Translations under genes and position numbers: made by a program | DNA from: Myxococcales bacterium | GTDB lineage: Bacteria; Myxococcota_A; Polyangia; Polyangiales; Ga0077539 | NCBI GenBank assembly: GCA_016792845.1 | Contig: JAEUKH010000003.1 | Coordinates: forward strand, 1-64,000 | Direction: 5' to 3' | DNA length: 64,000 nucleotides | Notes under the pieces: model-generated | Database searches by the model: none | What the model saw: the letters and a program-made list of their open reading frames with translations, nothing else | Told to the model about the DNA's origin: nothing | Shown here: positions 33,817 to 42,947 of the stretch, piece by piece | How positions within the stretch are numbered: position 1 is the stretch's first letter | How the letters are laid out: each line of letters begins with the position of its first letter

Positions 33817-36243
33817 ATGAGAGCATGGCGATGGTGGGTGATGGCTTCGCTCCTGGCGGCGGTGCCTGCGTGCAGTGATTCAAGCCCGGCGCCGACCGAC
33901 GCGGGGGCCGACGCCGCGGGCGACGCGGGGGTCGACGCGGGGGGCGACGCGGGGGCCGACGTGCCCATGAGCACAGGGCCGAGGGTGCGATTTGACATCC
34001 CCGCGGCGGGCGTGCCGCAGCCTGGGCAGGTGCCGTTTCCGACGGATTTGTACCAGGGCGACGCTGACGGCACCTTGGTCGAGACCCTCGACGATTGGTC
34101 GGCCCTTGGGGTTCGTAACAGCGAGCTGAGCTTCTCAGAGGCGTACGGGTCGATGAACGGCTTCGGGCGCGTCTCGGGCGGGCTCTTCGTGCTCCAGCTG
34201 CCCGAAGGCGCCACGGTGACGGTGCCCGAGACGGCGACGGGCAGCGACGCGGCCTACGCGATCGTCGACGTCGACCCGATGAGCCCGGGGCTCGGCACGC
34301 GGGTGCCCGCGGCGGCGGGGTATGTGCCCGCGCTCGGGGTGCTCGCGGTGCAGCCCGAAGGCGTCGTGCTCGAAGCGGGGCGGCGCTACGCCGTGGTGGT
34401 CACCGCGGGCGTCACGACCTCGGCGGGGCCCCTCGGGCCGAGCGACGCGTTTCGCGCGATTCGCGACGACGTGTCGGGCGCGCGAATCAGCCGCGCGGGG
34501 ATCTTGTACGGCGACGCGGTCGAGCGGGTGGTGGCCGCGGGCATCGCGCGGCAGCGCATCGCGGGCATGGCGGTGTTCACCACGCAGACCACCGACCGGC
34601 AGCTCAGGCGGGTGCGAGACGCCCTCGTGATGGGCCGCTACGGGGCCGCGCCGCAGCTCAACACCGACGCCGCGATGGCCGCGCCCTACAGCGTCGCCCG
34701 CTTCGGCGCCGCCGAGCACGCCGGGTGGACGGCCACCCTCGACGCGTGGATGGGCACCCCCCGCCGCGACGCCATGGGCCGCGACCTCGCGGGGGAGCCC
34801 AGCAGCGGCGACCCGGCCAACACCGGCGTCGCCCACGACGCCATCGGCGCGGTGGTGAGCGGCACCTTCAACGCGCCCGAGTTTCGCCGCCCGTGGACGG
34901 GCACCGCCGAGCGCGACCAGGGCACCATTGCTTTCGATTCTGCGGGCGACGCGCGGGCCGCCAACATGGCCAAGACGCTCCCGCTGACCTTGGTGTTGCC
35001 GCGCGCGGCGGCTCCGTCGACGGGCTACCCCGTGGTGATCTTCGGGCACGGCCTCGGCGGGCAGCGCAAGCAGCTCTTCGGCGTCGCCAACGAGCTCGCC
35101 CGGGCCGGCATCGCGACCCTCGCCGTCGACACCGCGACCTTCGGTCAGCGCGCCGAGCCGAGCGCGATGTACGCCGCCGATCGCACCTCGCTCTTTCGCG
35201 CCGTGGGCACCTACCAAGGCCCCGACGGCCTGCCCGACAACGACGGGTACGACAACACCAATTTCTTCGGCGGCCTCAGCGCCCCGCTGGTGATCCGCGA
35301 CAACATCCGTCAGACGGCGCTTGATTACGTGCAGCTTCGGCGCCTCGCGGCGAACCCGATGCTCGACCTGTCGAGCGTGGCGGCGCAATACGGCGGCACC
35401 GCGCCGCGGCTCGACGGCACCCGGGTGGGCTACATCGGCAACTCGCTCGGCGGCATCATCGGCACGGTCTTCGCGGCCATCGAGCCCGAGGTCAACCCCT
35501 TCGTGCTGAACGTCCCCGGCGCGGGGCTGGTGAGCGTCTTGGGGGCCGACTCGCCCTCGATCGGCCCGAACCTCGTGGCCGCCGGCTCGCTGGTGTTTCG
35601 GTACCCGCCGTCGGTGCCGGTGAACCGCTGGCACCCGCTCGCGACGCTGTTTCAGGGGCCCCTCGACGGCGCCGACCCGGGGGCCTTCGCGGCCACCGCG
35701 GCCTCGCTGCATGATGTGTATTTCACCTTCGTCGACCGCGACCATGTGGTGCCCAATCGGGCCAACGAGCTCCTCGCGCGGGCCATGGGCTTGCCCTTGA
35801 TCCGCGCCTCGCTCCGCGCCGTCGCGGGCCTGCCGGCGGTCGACGGGCCGGTGCGCGGCAACGCGATGGGCCGCACCCGCGCGGCGATGTTGCAGTTCCC
35901 CGCCGGGCACGGGTCGAACCTCTCGTCGCGGTACGGGAGCTTCGTGTTCGCCCCGCCCTTCCCCCGCGAGGCGATGACGTCGCGCTTCCCGATGTTGCCG
36001 AGCCCGGTGCGCATCCGCCAGCCCGTGGTGGCCTACCAGCGCAGCGTGGTGAACTTCTTTCGCACCGCATGGATGGGCGCCGGCATGGCCACCATCGACG
36101 TCACCGGCATCGACAGCTACGACGACTTCGACGACGACGGCTTCACCGCCGCCGAGGAGTCCTCCATGGGCATGACCGACCCGCTCGACCCCATGTCACG
36201 CCCCACGGGCATGGCCCCGCGCACCCGCGACGTGGGCTTCTGA
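33817..36243 (+). CDS. Large lipoprotein with alpha/beta-hydrolase (lipase-like) domain
   Basis: 808 residues. Signal peptide with lipobox VPAC, Asp-Ala-Gly linker to about 50, then an N-terminal beta region similar in style to the bacterial virulence-factor lipase N-terminal domain (VRFDIPAAGVPQPGQVPFPTD). Hydrolase core from about 395: oxyanion-type FGHGLGGQ, and the nucleophile elbow GYIGNSLGG with Ser543. A His for the triad may lie in FPAGHGSN near residue 700. The tail DDFDDDGFTAAEESSMGMTD looks like a Ca-binding EF/thrombospondin-3 loop. Probable surface esterase or lipase. Start at 33817 gives the signal peptide. Confidence 0.8.
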   Translation: MRAWRWWVMASLLAAVPACSDSSPAPTDAGADAAGDAGVDAGGDAGADVPMSTGPRVRFDIPAAGVPQPGQVPFPTDLYQGDADGTLVETLDDWSALGVRNSELSFSEAYGSMNGFGRVSGGLFVLQLPEGATVTVPETATGSDAAYAIVDVDPMSPGLGTRVPAAAGYVPALGVLAVQPEGVVLEAGRRYAVVVTAGVTTSAGPLGPSDAFRAIRDDVSGARISRAGILYGDAVERVVAAGIARQRIAGMAVFTTQTTDRQLRRVRDALVMGRYGAAPQLNTDAAMAAPYSVARFGAAEHAGWTATLDAWMGTPRRDAMGRDLAGEPSSGDPANTGVAHDAIGAVVSGTFNAPEFRRPWTGTAERDQGTIAFDSAGDARAANMAKTLPLTLVLPRAAAPSTGYPVVIFGHGLGGQRKQLFGVANELARAGIATLAVDTATFGQRAEPSAMYAADRTSLFRAVGTYQGPDGLPDNDGYDNTNFFGGLSAPLVIRDNIRQTALDYVQLRRLAANPMLDLSSVAAQYGGTAPRLDGTRVGYIGNSLGGIIGTVFAAIEPEVNPFVLNVPGAGLVSVLGADSPSIGPNLVAAGSLVFRYPPSVPVNRWHPLATLFQGPLDGADPGAFAATAASLHDVYFTFVDRDHVVPNRANELLARAMGLPLIRASLRAVAGLPAVDGPVRGNAMGRTRAAMLQFPAGHGSNLSSRYGSFVFAPPFPREAMTSRFPMLPSPVRIRQPVVAYQRSVVNFFRTAWMGAGMATIDVTGIDSYDDFDDDGFTAAEESSMGMTDPLDPMSRPTGMAPRTRDVGF

Positions 36244-36271
36244 GCCAAACACGTCTTTGACGGGTCCCCCT

Positions 36272-36292
36272 CAGCGCTCTCTAAAGGCGCTG
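36272..36292 (+). terminator. Stem-loop downstream of the lipase-like gene
   Basis: CAGCGC (36272-36277) and GCGCTG (36287-36292) form a perfect 6-bp stem with a 9-nt loop, 29 bp after the stop, followed by an AT-rich stretch (TAATTTCAAATATTTA) that is rare in this sequence. Likely terminator; the AT-rich part may also serve the promoter of the next gene. Confidence 0.5.
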
Positions 36293-36453
36293 TAATTTCA
36301 AATATTTATGCATTTCACGGCTTGGCTTCGGCTCGCCCAGAGGCGCACCGGGCGCTGCACAGCGCGCCGCGGTCAATGACCCGCGCCGGAAACGCTGCGA
36401 TTGGCGTTGTTGCGGGCTTGACGCGGGGCCAAGAGCGGGGCTTCGATCGGCCC

Positions 36454-39400
36454 ATGCGATCGCTTCTTTCGTACAGTTTTGTGCTGGCGGTCATCGTGGG
36501 GTGTTCGGGGCGCTCGGTGGTGGGCGGCCCCCTCGACGCTGGCGACGATGCGCCCAACGGTGACGGCGGCCTCGACGTCACCCTCGACCGCGAAGACGTG
36601 ACAACGTCCGAGGCGGCGGTCGACGCGGGCCCTGCCGACAGCGGCCCGGGCGACACCGGCCCCGCCGACGCGGGCCCTGCCGACACGGGCCCGGCTGACA
36701 GCGGCCCGACGCGCTGCATGACCAACGACGACTGTCGCGGCAACGAGCTCGGCCTGACGGTGTGCGACGTGCCGACCGGGCGCTGCGTGCTCTGCAGCCC
36801 TTCGGCCGACACCTGCCCCGCGGGGCAGTTTTGTGACCCCGGCACCTTTCGCTGCGCGCCGGGGTGCCGCAACGACGAGGGCTGCGCGCCGGGCCTGGGC
36901 GACGCGGGCGTGGCCGACGCGAGCCTCGCCGACGCGGGGGCGGGGGCGAGCCGCTGCAACGTCGCCAATCGGCAGTGCGTGCAGTGCCTCCGCGATGAGC
37001 ACTGCGCGGCGGGGCAGGTCTGCGCGGGCAACCTCTGCGTGCCGGGCTGCACCGAACAGCAAGGGTGCCCGAGCGGCCAGGCGTGTTGCTCGGGGGCGTG
37101 TGTCGATACCCAAGCCAACCTCGCCCACTGCGGCGCCTGCGGCACCGTCTGCATGACGCCGAACGGCGCGCCCAGCTGCGCGATGGGGCAATGCAGCGTG
37201 GCGAGCTGCACCGGCAGCTTCGGCAACTGCGACAACAACAACGCCAACGGGTGTGAGACCGACACCTCGAACACCGTGACCCACTGCGGTCGCTGCGGCG
37301 CCGCGTGCGGGCCTCGCCCCAACAGCGCCGTCAGCTGCATGAACGGCGTCTGCGCCTACAGCTGTCAGCCCAACTTCGCCGACTGCAACAACGACCCCAG
37401 CGACGGCTGCGAGGTCGACCTGCGGGTCACGGCCAGCCACTGCGGGCAGTGCAACAACGCGTGCATGGTGGCCAACGGCACTCCCGTCTGCGCGGCGGGC
37501 ATGTGCGGGCTCGCGATGTGCGCGGCCAACTTCGGCAACTGCGATGGCAACGACGCCAACGGGTGCGAGACCAGCACCACGAACAGCGTGGCCCACTGCG
37601 GCCGCTGCGGCAACGCGTGCATGGCGCCGAGCAACGCGAGCGCGACCTGCGCGGGGTCGAGCTGCGGGTTCAGCTGCAACACGGGCTTCGGCAACTGTGA
37701 CGGCAACGACCCGAACGGGTGCGAGACCAACACCACGAACAGCGTGGCCCACTGCGGCCGCTGCGGCAACGCCTGCCCCACGCCGCCCAACGCCGCGGCG
37801 GTGTGCGCTGCCGGAGCGTGCGGTCTCGGCGCCTGCACGACGGGCTTCGGCAACTGCGACGGCAACGGCGCCAACGGGTGCGAGGTCGACCTGCGCTCGA
37901 GCGATTTGCACTGCGGGGCTTGCAACAACGTCTGCGCTGCGGGCACGACCTGTGTGGCCGGTGCGTGCGCGCCGCGCCCCGCGGGTGACGGGCGTGACGG
38001 CGAGCTGATCGTCACGAACACGTTTGATCTGGGGCAGACGCCGCGCAACGGGCGCACCGTGGGCGACGCGGTGAGCTTCCCCGTTCGGAGCCTCGCCAAC
38101 AGCACGGTCACCGTGACCGGCACCCCCTCGACGGGGCTCGCCGCGGGCGACGAGGTGTTGCTGATCAACCTCCGGGGTACGTCGACCTCGTTCACCAACG
38201 TGGGCCGCTGGGAGACCCGCTACGTCGCCAGCGTCTCGGGCACCACGGTGACCCTCGACCGCGCGCCGGGCGAGACCTTCGGCAACGTGAACAACACCGA
38301 CCTCACCGGGCAGACGGTGATGATCCAGCGTGTTCCGCAGTATACGCGGGTGATCGTGCGGAGCGGCGGCGTGCTCACCAGCGCGGGCTTCAACGGCACC
38401 ATCGGCGGCGTGCTCTGGCTGCGGGCGAGCGAGCGGGTCACCGTCGAGGCCGGGGGCGCCATCAACATGAACGGCCGCGGCCTGCGCGGCGGCGCTGCGG
38501 GCGCGACCAACGGCGGCGGCGGCGGCGGCGGCGAGTGCTACGCGGGCGAGGGCGGCCGCGGGGGCAACAGCGGCCTCGCAGGCGAGCCGAGCGGCGGCGC
38601 GGGTGACGGCTTTCCGACGCCGAGCCTCGGCGGGCGGTGCGCGGGCGGCGGCGGCGGTGACGGCACGACCAACTCCGACGACGGCGCCGGCGGCGGCGGC
38701 GGCGGCGGATACGGCGGCGGCGGCGGCGGCGGGGCTGGCGGCTCCGGCTGCGGGGCTGACGGCGCGGTGGGCGGGCTCGGCGGCGAGACCGACGTTCCGG
38801 GCGGCGGCGGCGGCGGTTCGACGTGTGACCCTGGCAACGCGGCGCGCGGCGGGGTCGGCGGCAACGCGGGCTCTGCCGGGTCAACGGCGACGTCGAGCAG
38901 CACGCCGGCGCCTCCGTACCTCGCGGGCGTGGTGGGCAACGGCGTGCTCGGCGGCGGCGGCGGCGGCGGCACCACCGGCGGCTACTACGGCGGCGGCGGC
39001 GGCGGCGGCGGCGGCGTCTCGGGCGACTCGGTGTTTACTCGTATTCTCTTGGGTTCTGGCGGCGGCGGCGGCGGCGGTTCGGGCTTCAACACCAGCGGCG
39101 CGGTGGGCGGCGCAGGTGGGGGCATCGTGACGCTGATCTCGCCCTCGATCTCGGTGGCGGCCACGGCGTCGATTACGTCGCTCGGCGTGAGCGGCGGGGT
39201 GATCGTCGACCGCAATCGCGGCGCCTGCGGCGGCGGCGGCGCGGGCGGCGCGGTTCGGCTCCGTACGGGCGCGCTCGAGCTCCTCGGCAACGTCACCGCG
39301 ACGGGCGGGCTGCGGGTCAACAGCGGCGGCTCAGGCGGCGGCGCGGGCGGCGTCGGCCGTGTGCGCCTTGAGGTGACCACGGTGAACGGCAACCCCCGCA

Positions 39401-39474
39401 TGAGCAGCCCCGCCAACAGCGTGCTGTCGTCACGGGTGAGCCCCCTCGCGGGCTCGGTGATCGACGGCCTCTGA
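36454..39474 (+). CDS. Cys-rich repeat lipoprotein with Gly-rich C-terminal domain
   Basis: 1006 residues. Lipobox VIVGC, family tag RSVVGG, five GPADx linker units, then CMTNDDCRGNELGL and CRNDEGC, both also found in the 48159 protein. Six Cys-rich modules (about 190-509), mostly of the FGNCDGNDANGCET...HCGRCGNAC kind, form the stalk. Residues about 510-669 look like a beta-helix entry (TVTGTPSTGLAAGDEVLLI, TRYVASVSGTTVTL). Residues about 670-972 are extremely Gly-rich with (GGGGGG)n tracts interspersed with short strands, then a closing segment. The Gly-rich head could be a polyglycine-type fibre or adhesive patch; no enzyme motif. ATG 36454 gives the signal peptide. Confidence 0.8.
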   Translation: MRSLLSYSFVLAVIVGCSGRSVVGGPLDAGDDAPNGDGGLDVTLDREDVTTSEAAVDAGPADSGPGDTGPADAGPADTGPADSGPTRCMTNDDCRGNELGLTVCDVPTGRCVLCSPSADTCPAGQFCDPGTFRCAPGCRNDEGCAPGLGDAGVADASLADAGAGASRCNVANRQCVQCLRDEHCAAGQVCAGNLCVPGCTEQQGCPSGQACCSGACVDTQANLAHCGACGTVCMTPNGAPSCAMGQCSVASCTGSFGNCDNNNANGCETDTSNTVTHCGRCGAACGPRPNSAVSCMNGVCAYSCQPNFADCNNDPSDGCEVDLRVTASHCGQCNNACMVANGTPVCAAGMCGLAMCAANFGNCDGNDANGCETSTTNSVAHCGRCGNACMAPSNASATCAGSSCGFSCNTGFGNCDGNDPNGCETNTTNSVAHCGRCGNACPTPPNAAAVCAAGACGLGACTTGFGNCDGNGANGCEVDLRSSDLHCGACNNVCAAGTTCVAGACAPRPAGDGRDGELIVTNTFDLGQTPRNGRTVGDAVSFPVRSLANSTVTVTGTPSTGLAAGDEVLLINLRGTSTSFTNVGRWETRYVASVSGTTVTLDRAPGETFGNVNNTDLTGQTVMIQRVPQYTRVIVRSGGVLTSAGFNGTIGGVLWLRASERVTVEAGGAINMNGRGLRGGAAGATNGGGGGGGECYAGEGGRGGNSGLAGEPSGGAGDGFPTPSLGGRCAGGGGGDGTTNSDDGAGGGGGGGYGGGGGGGAGGSGCGADGAVGGLGGETDVPGGGGGGSTCDPGNAARGGVGGNAGSAGSTATSSSTPAPPYLAGVVGNGVLGGGGGGGTTGGYYGGGGGGGGGVSGDSVFTRILLGSGGGGGGGSGFNTSGAVGGAGGGIVTLISPSISVAATASITSLGVSGGVIVDRNRGACGGGGAGGAVRLRTGALELLGNVTATGGLRVNSGGSGGGAGGVGRVRLEVTTVNGNPRMSSPANSVLSSRVSPLAGSVIDGL
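36628..36702 (+). repeat. 15-bp tandem repeat, five copies (GPADx linker)
   Basis: Five 15-bp units encode GPADS, GPGDT, GPADA, GPADT, GPADS in the linker of the 36454 lipoprotein. Same kind of unit as in the 12592 gene. Confidence 0.65.
38461..39370 (+). repeat. GGC-rich low-complexity tracts coding for polyglycine
   Basis: Several runs of GGC codons (for example around 38513-38532, 38691-38742, 38950-39017 and 39058-39080) code for polyglycine in the 36454 gene. They are simple-sequence DNA prone to slippage in units of three, and also give long open frames on the opposite strand that are not genes. Confidence 0.7.
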
Positions 39475-39550
39475 GCGACGCCTCCGCGGCGTTGCGTCTC
39501 TCTCAAGCACGCAGATCGTGAGGGTGAGGCACCCCTTCGGTGATACCGGA

Positions 39551-39565
39551 GGGGGCTCAGCCCCC
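39551..39565 (+). terminator. GGGGGCT-AGCCCCC hairpin after the Gly-rich lipoprotein
   Basis: Perfect 7-bp arms with a single-base centre, 76 bp after the stop at 39474 and before the 39681 gene. A weaker hairpin GGGTG-AGG-CACCC lies at 39522-39534. Probably stops or attenuates the upstream transcript. Confidence 0.4.
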
Positions 39566-39680
39566 CCATACCTTGAACGCCGATCCGACGCGCGCCGCCG
39601 AGGTTCGCGCGAGATCGCGCCGTCGGCTTCGCACTGAAGGCGAGGTTGACATCGCGGTCGGGCCCGATACGCTCCACGCG

Positions 39681-40322
39681 ATGGTGCCTCTCAAAGCGCG
39701 CTTTGGAAATCTGATTTCGCATGAACGGTCACTTTGTTTATTTGGTTTCATTGCTGGGTGTTTGCCTGAAATTCGTCGCTCAGATGCGGGTGCGGTCGAC
39801 GCCGCGTCGATCGACGCGGGTGACGCGTTGCCCGATCTGGTGAGCGAACCGGTCACGGTCGATCAGCCGACGCCCGGCGCAGACCGGGCATGCCCGAGCC
39901 CTGAGATTGAGTGCCAGGGGCGCTGCGTCGACCTCCGAGATGACGCCGACCACTGCGGGGCCTGCGGCGTCCGATGTCGGTTTGCCAACGCACGGGCGGC
40001 CTGCCAGGGGGGCCGCTGTGTCTTGACGGCGTGCGATGACGGTGTCGGCGACTGCGATGGCGATTCTCAGAACGGCTGCGAGACCAACCTCGGCAACCAC
40101 CCAGAGCACTGCGCGCGATGCAGCAATGCTTGCCGCTTTGCGAACGCGAGCGCCGTGTGCCGCGGCGGCCAATGCGCCATCGGCGCTTGCAACGAATTTT
40201 ATCTGAACTGTGATGGCAGCGCGGCCAACGGGTGCGAGATCGACGCGCGTTCTGACTCGCAAAACTGTGGCGCCTGTGGCGTACGCTGCGCGAGCGCCTG
40301 CGTAAACTCGGTCTGTCGGTAG
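39681..40322 (+). CDS. Short Cys-rich repeat lipoprotein without a head domain
   Basis: 213 residues. Possible lipobox FIAGC after MVPLKARFGNLISHERSLC, Asp/Ala linker (RRSDAGAVDAASIDAGD), then three Cys-rich modules of the same type as the 36454 stalk (GVGDCDGDSQNGCETN; YLNCDGSAANGCEID; NCGACGVRC). It ends right after the third module, so it is a stalk with no head: either a distinct family member or a decayed copy. ATG 39681 is the best start. Same strand and adjacent to 36454. Confidence 0.7.
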   Translation: MVPLKARFGNLISHERSLCLFGFIAGCLPEIRRSDAGAVDAASIDAGDALPDLVSEPVTVDQPTPGADRACPSPEIECQGRCVDLRDDADHCGACGVRCRFANARAACQGGRCVLTACDDGVGDCDGDSQNGCETNLGNHPEHCARCSNACRFANASAVCRGGQCAIGACNEFYLNCDGSAANGCEIDARSDSQNCGACGVRCASACVNSVCR

Positions 40323-40338
40323 CGCCCGGGCGGGCGCC

Positions 40339-41073
40339 TCAGCCGCGCTGGCGGCGGGCCTCGTAGAGCGCGATGCCGGCGGCGACCGAGGCGTTGAGCG
40401 AGGCCACGGGGCCCGCGAGGTCGATGCGCGCCAGGTGGGTGCAATGACTACGAACGAGGCGCCTCAGGCCGTCGCCCTCGGAACCCACCACCAGCACCGT
40501 CGGGCCCGTGAGGTCGAGCGTAGGGAGCAGCACCGTGCCCTCACCCGCCAGCCCTACAACCTGCCAGCCCTCTTCGACCAAGGCGGCGAGGGTGCGCGCC
40601 AGGTTTGTGACCCGGGCGATGCGCGCGTGCTCGGTAGCGCCCGCGCTCGAACGAACCACCGTGGCGCTCACCGGCGCGGCACGGTCTTTGAGCGTAATCA
40701 CTCCGTCGGCGCCGAGCGCCACCGCCGAACGCACGATGGCCCCGAGGTTGTGCGGGTCGGTGATCTCGTCGAGCGCGACCAAGAGACCGCGCGAGAGGTC
40801 GGGCACCTGCGCGAGCAACCCGTCGAGGTCGAGGTAGGGGTAGTCACCCGCCGCGACGGCGACGCAGCCCTGATGGCGAAGGCCCTCTGACAGGCTGTCG
40901 AGAAAGGGCACCGCGCGCACCTCGACGGTGACCTTGCGGTCGCGGGCCGCACGCACCACCGGGCCCTGAGGGCCGCGGGTGTCGTCTTGGGTCACGTAGA
41001 CCACCGCGAGGTCAGACGGGCGCGCCTGGAGCGCTTCGAGCACCGCGTGGGTGCCGCAGAGATGTCTTTTCAC
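40339..41073 (-). CDS. rlmB: 23S rRNA 2'-O-methyltransferase RlmB (SpoU/TrmH family)
   Basis: 244 residues from a GTG start. N-terminal substrate-binding domain (CGTHAVLEALQARP) and the knotted SPOUT domain with the three family motifs: EITDPHNLGAIVRSAVALG, VLVVGSEGDGLRRLV and IDLAGPVASLNASVAAGIALYE. RlmB methylates G2251 of 23S rRNA. Ends 17 bp from the end of the converging 39681 gene. Confidence 0.92.
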   Translation of the reverse strand: MKRHLCGTHAVLEALQARPSDLAVVYVTQDDTRGPQGPVVRAARDRKVTVEVRAVPFLDSLSEGLRHQGCVAVAAGDYPYLDLDGLLAQVPDLSRGLLVALDEITDPHNLGAIVRSAVALGADGVITLKDRAAPVSATVVRSSAGATEHARIARVTNLARTLAALVEEGWQVVGLAGEGTVLLPTLDLTGPTVLVVGSEGDGLRRLVRSHCTHLARIDLAGPVASLNASVAAGIALYEARRQRG

Positions 41074-41142
41074 AAGGGCTCGAAGAAGCGAAGGGGAGAG
41101 ACGAGACCCGGCGCCCGCCCGCGCGGCAGGCGCCTCATAGGC

Positions 41143-41928
41143 TCACAGGCCGAGATCGCCGAGGTCAGGATCGCCGCCGCCGCCGCCGCCGCCACCGCGG
41201 GCCGGGCGCCGCGCCCCGCCGCCGGTCGACGAGTGCGGACGTGACGCCGCCGTGCTCGGGCGCGAACCCGCCGCCGGTGCCGCCGCTGCGGCCGCCGCGG
41301 GCGCAGCCTGTGCGGCGAGGAGGGCCTGCGCTTCGGCGCGACGCCGGGCGTCTTCTGCCTCTTGCGCGCGTCGGTTGGCGGCCTCAGCCTCGGCCGCGGT
41401 GCGCTGACGCTCTGCCTCGGCGCGGGCCGTCGCCTCGCGAGAGGCCTGCTCTTGCTGGGCCTGGCGCTCTTGCGAGGGCTTGATCACCCCGAAATACCCG
41501 CCGCCGCCCACCACCGCGATGGCCGCGACGACGATGCCCGCCACGACCCCCGCCGGGAGGCCTTTCTTCTTCTGCGCTTCGATCGCCGCGAGCTTGGCCT
41601 CTTGCTCCATGCGGAGCTGCAGCTCGCGCTCGCGCTGCTTGGTCTCGGCGTCGAGCCTGATGCGGAGCTCGGCCTCTTCGCGCTCGCGGCGCACGCGCTC
41701 TTCTTCGGCGCGGCGGCGTGACTCTTCAGCGGCCCGGGCCTCGGCGGCGTCGCGCTCTTTGCGGGCGCGCTCGTCTTCTTCGGCCTTGCGGGCGGCCTCG
41801 AGCCTCAGCCGCTCTGCCTCAAGCGCCTCGCGTTTGGCGTCTTCTTCAGACTTGATTCGCTCTTCTTCAATCTCCATCAAGGAGCGAAGTGAAAAGAGAA
41901 CCGAGTCTTCTTTCTGCTGCTGGCTCAT
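41143..41928 (-). CDS. Coiled coil - TM - coiled coil membrane protein
   Basis: 261 residues. Start at 41928 (MSQQQKEDSVLFSL). Residues about 15-130 are a highly charged Glu/Arg/Ala coiled coil, then one membrane span (LPAGVVAGIVVAAIAVVGGG, about 135-155), a second Gln/Ala/Glu/Arg helix (about 165-215), and an Ala/Ser/Gly-rich tail ending in a run of Gly and the short peptide DPDLGDLGL. The upstream gene at 42044 has the same order of parts. Function unknown; a scaffold joining cytoplasm and periplasm is a reasonable reading. Confidence 0.7.
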   Translation of the reverse strand: MSQQQKEDSVLFSLRSLMEIEEERIKSEEDAKREALEAERLRLEAARKAEEDERARKERDAAEARAAEESRRRAEEERVRREREEAELRIRLDAETKQRERELQLRMEQEAKLAAIEAQKKKGLPAGVVAGIVVAAIAVVGGGGYFGVIKPSQERQAQQEQASREATARAEAERQRTAAEAEAANRRAQEAEDARRRAEAQALLAAQAAPAAAAAAAPAAGSRPSTAASRPHSSTGGGARRPARGGGGGGGGDPDLGDLGL

Positions 41929-42043
41929 GAGAGAACGACCTCCGGGGGCGTGGGATCTGCGGCGCCGTGGTGGTACCAACCCGCGCCTTCAAGTGTCAAC
42001 GACGACCAGCGCCCAAGCGCGGGCTGCTGGCAAAAAACAACCT

Positions 42044-42814
42044 TCACCGAGGGCGCCGCCGGGCGCTCGGGCGGCCCGCCAGATCATCGCTGCCGAACAC
42101 GTCGTGCTCGGCGTCGAGCCCTTCGAGGCCCACCGCGGCGTTCTCGCGAGGGGCCGCGGCGACGCGGCGGGGGCGCGCGGCGACACCCCGAGGGGCGGGC
42201 GCGGCGGCACCCTCGGCGGCCCGCGGAGGCGCCGGGCGAGGGGTCGCGACCTCGGCCGCGGCGACCAACGCGTTCGCACGGCGCACCTGCGAGGCGAGGG
42301 TCGCGGTCTCGTGACGCGCCGACGCCGCCGACGCCGACAAGGCCCCGAGGCGGGCCTCGTGATCGCTCGAACGGGGCGCGAGCACCGTCGCCCACACCCC
42401 CGCCGCCAAGGCCCCGACGAGGCCCACCGTGAGGCCGACGGCCCCGAGCGCGCTGAGCCCGCGGGGGGAGGTCTTGAGCGCCGTGAGCCGCGCCTCGTGG
42501 CTGGCCCGCAGGGCGCTCACCCGGGCCTCGGCGGCTTCGGCGTGGGCGTGTCGCACGGCGTCGAGGTGCGCCCGCCGCGCGGTCTCGAGCGAACGCCGCT
42601 CGGCTTCGACGGCCGCCGCCCGGGCCTGCGTCTCACGAAGCTCGGCCTCGTGTTGAGCCTGGGCCTCAGCCGCCCGCTGCGCCACCGCGGCGCTGAGGGC
42701 CTCTTCGGCGCGCCGACGGAGCGTCACCTGCGCGGCCTGCGCCTCGGCGATGCGACGCTCTTCGATTTGCTGAATCTCTGCCAGAAGGCCCGTCACCGTC
42801 TCGTCGTTTGCCAT
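42044..42814 (-). CDS. Coiled coil - TM - coiled coil membrane protein, related to its downstream neighbour
   Basis: 256 residues from ATG 42814 (MANDETVTGLLAEIQQIEE). Long N-terminal Ala/Glu/Arg coiled coil (about 10-115), one membrane span (LGAVGLTVGLVGALAAGVWATV, about 120-143), a short periplasmic helix (about 148-185) and a Pro/Ala/Arg-rich tail. Same strand as 41143, 115 bp upstream of it, and preceded by a good promoter (42919-42947). The layout match to the neighbour suggests a two-protein complex. No homologous function recognised. Confidence 0.7.
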   Translation of the reverse strand: MANDETVTGLLAEIQQIEERRIAEAQAAQVTLRRRAEEALSAAVAQRAAEAQAQHEAELRETQARAAAVEAERRSLETARRAHLDAVRHAHAEAAEARVSALRASHEARLTALKTSPRGLSALGAVGLTVGLVGALAAGVWATVLAPRSSDHEARLGALSASAASARHETATLASQVRRANALVAAAEVATPRPAPPRAAEGAAAPAPRGVAARPRRVAAAPRENAAVGLEGLDAEHDVFGSDDLAGRPSARRRPR

Positions 42815-42918
42815 GGTCTAACCCCTCGGAACGATGAATCTTGAGTCGATGCCCGCGGCGTGGCGCACCCACGCGCTCGCGGTCACTCGGCACAGTGACG
42901 TCTGACGCCGTGAGACGG

Positions 42919-42947
42919 TTTATGTTCCCAGTGGAAAAATATGTCAA
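42919..42947 (-). promoter_or_regulatory. Strong candidate sigma-70 promoter for the coiled-coil gene pair
   Basis: On the minus strand TTGACA (42942-42947), a 17-bp spacer and CATAAA (42919-42924), about 105 bp upstream of the ATG at 42814. Consensus -35, ideal spacing, and the AT-rich spacer is unlike its surroundings. Confidence 0.55.
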
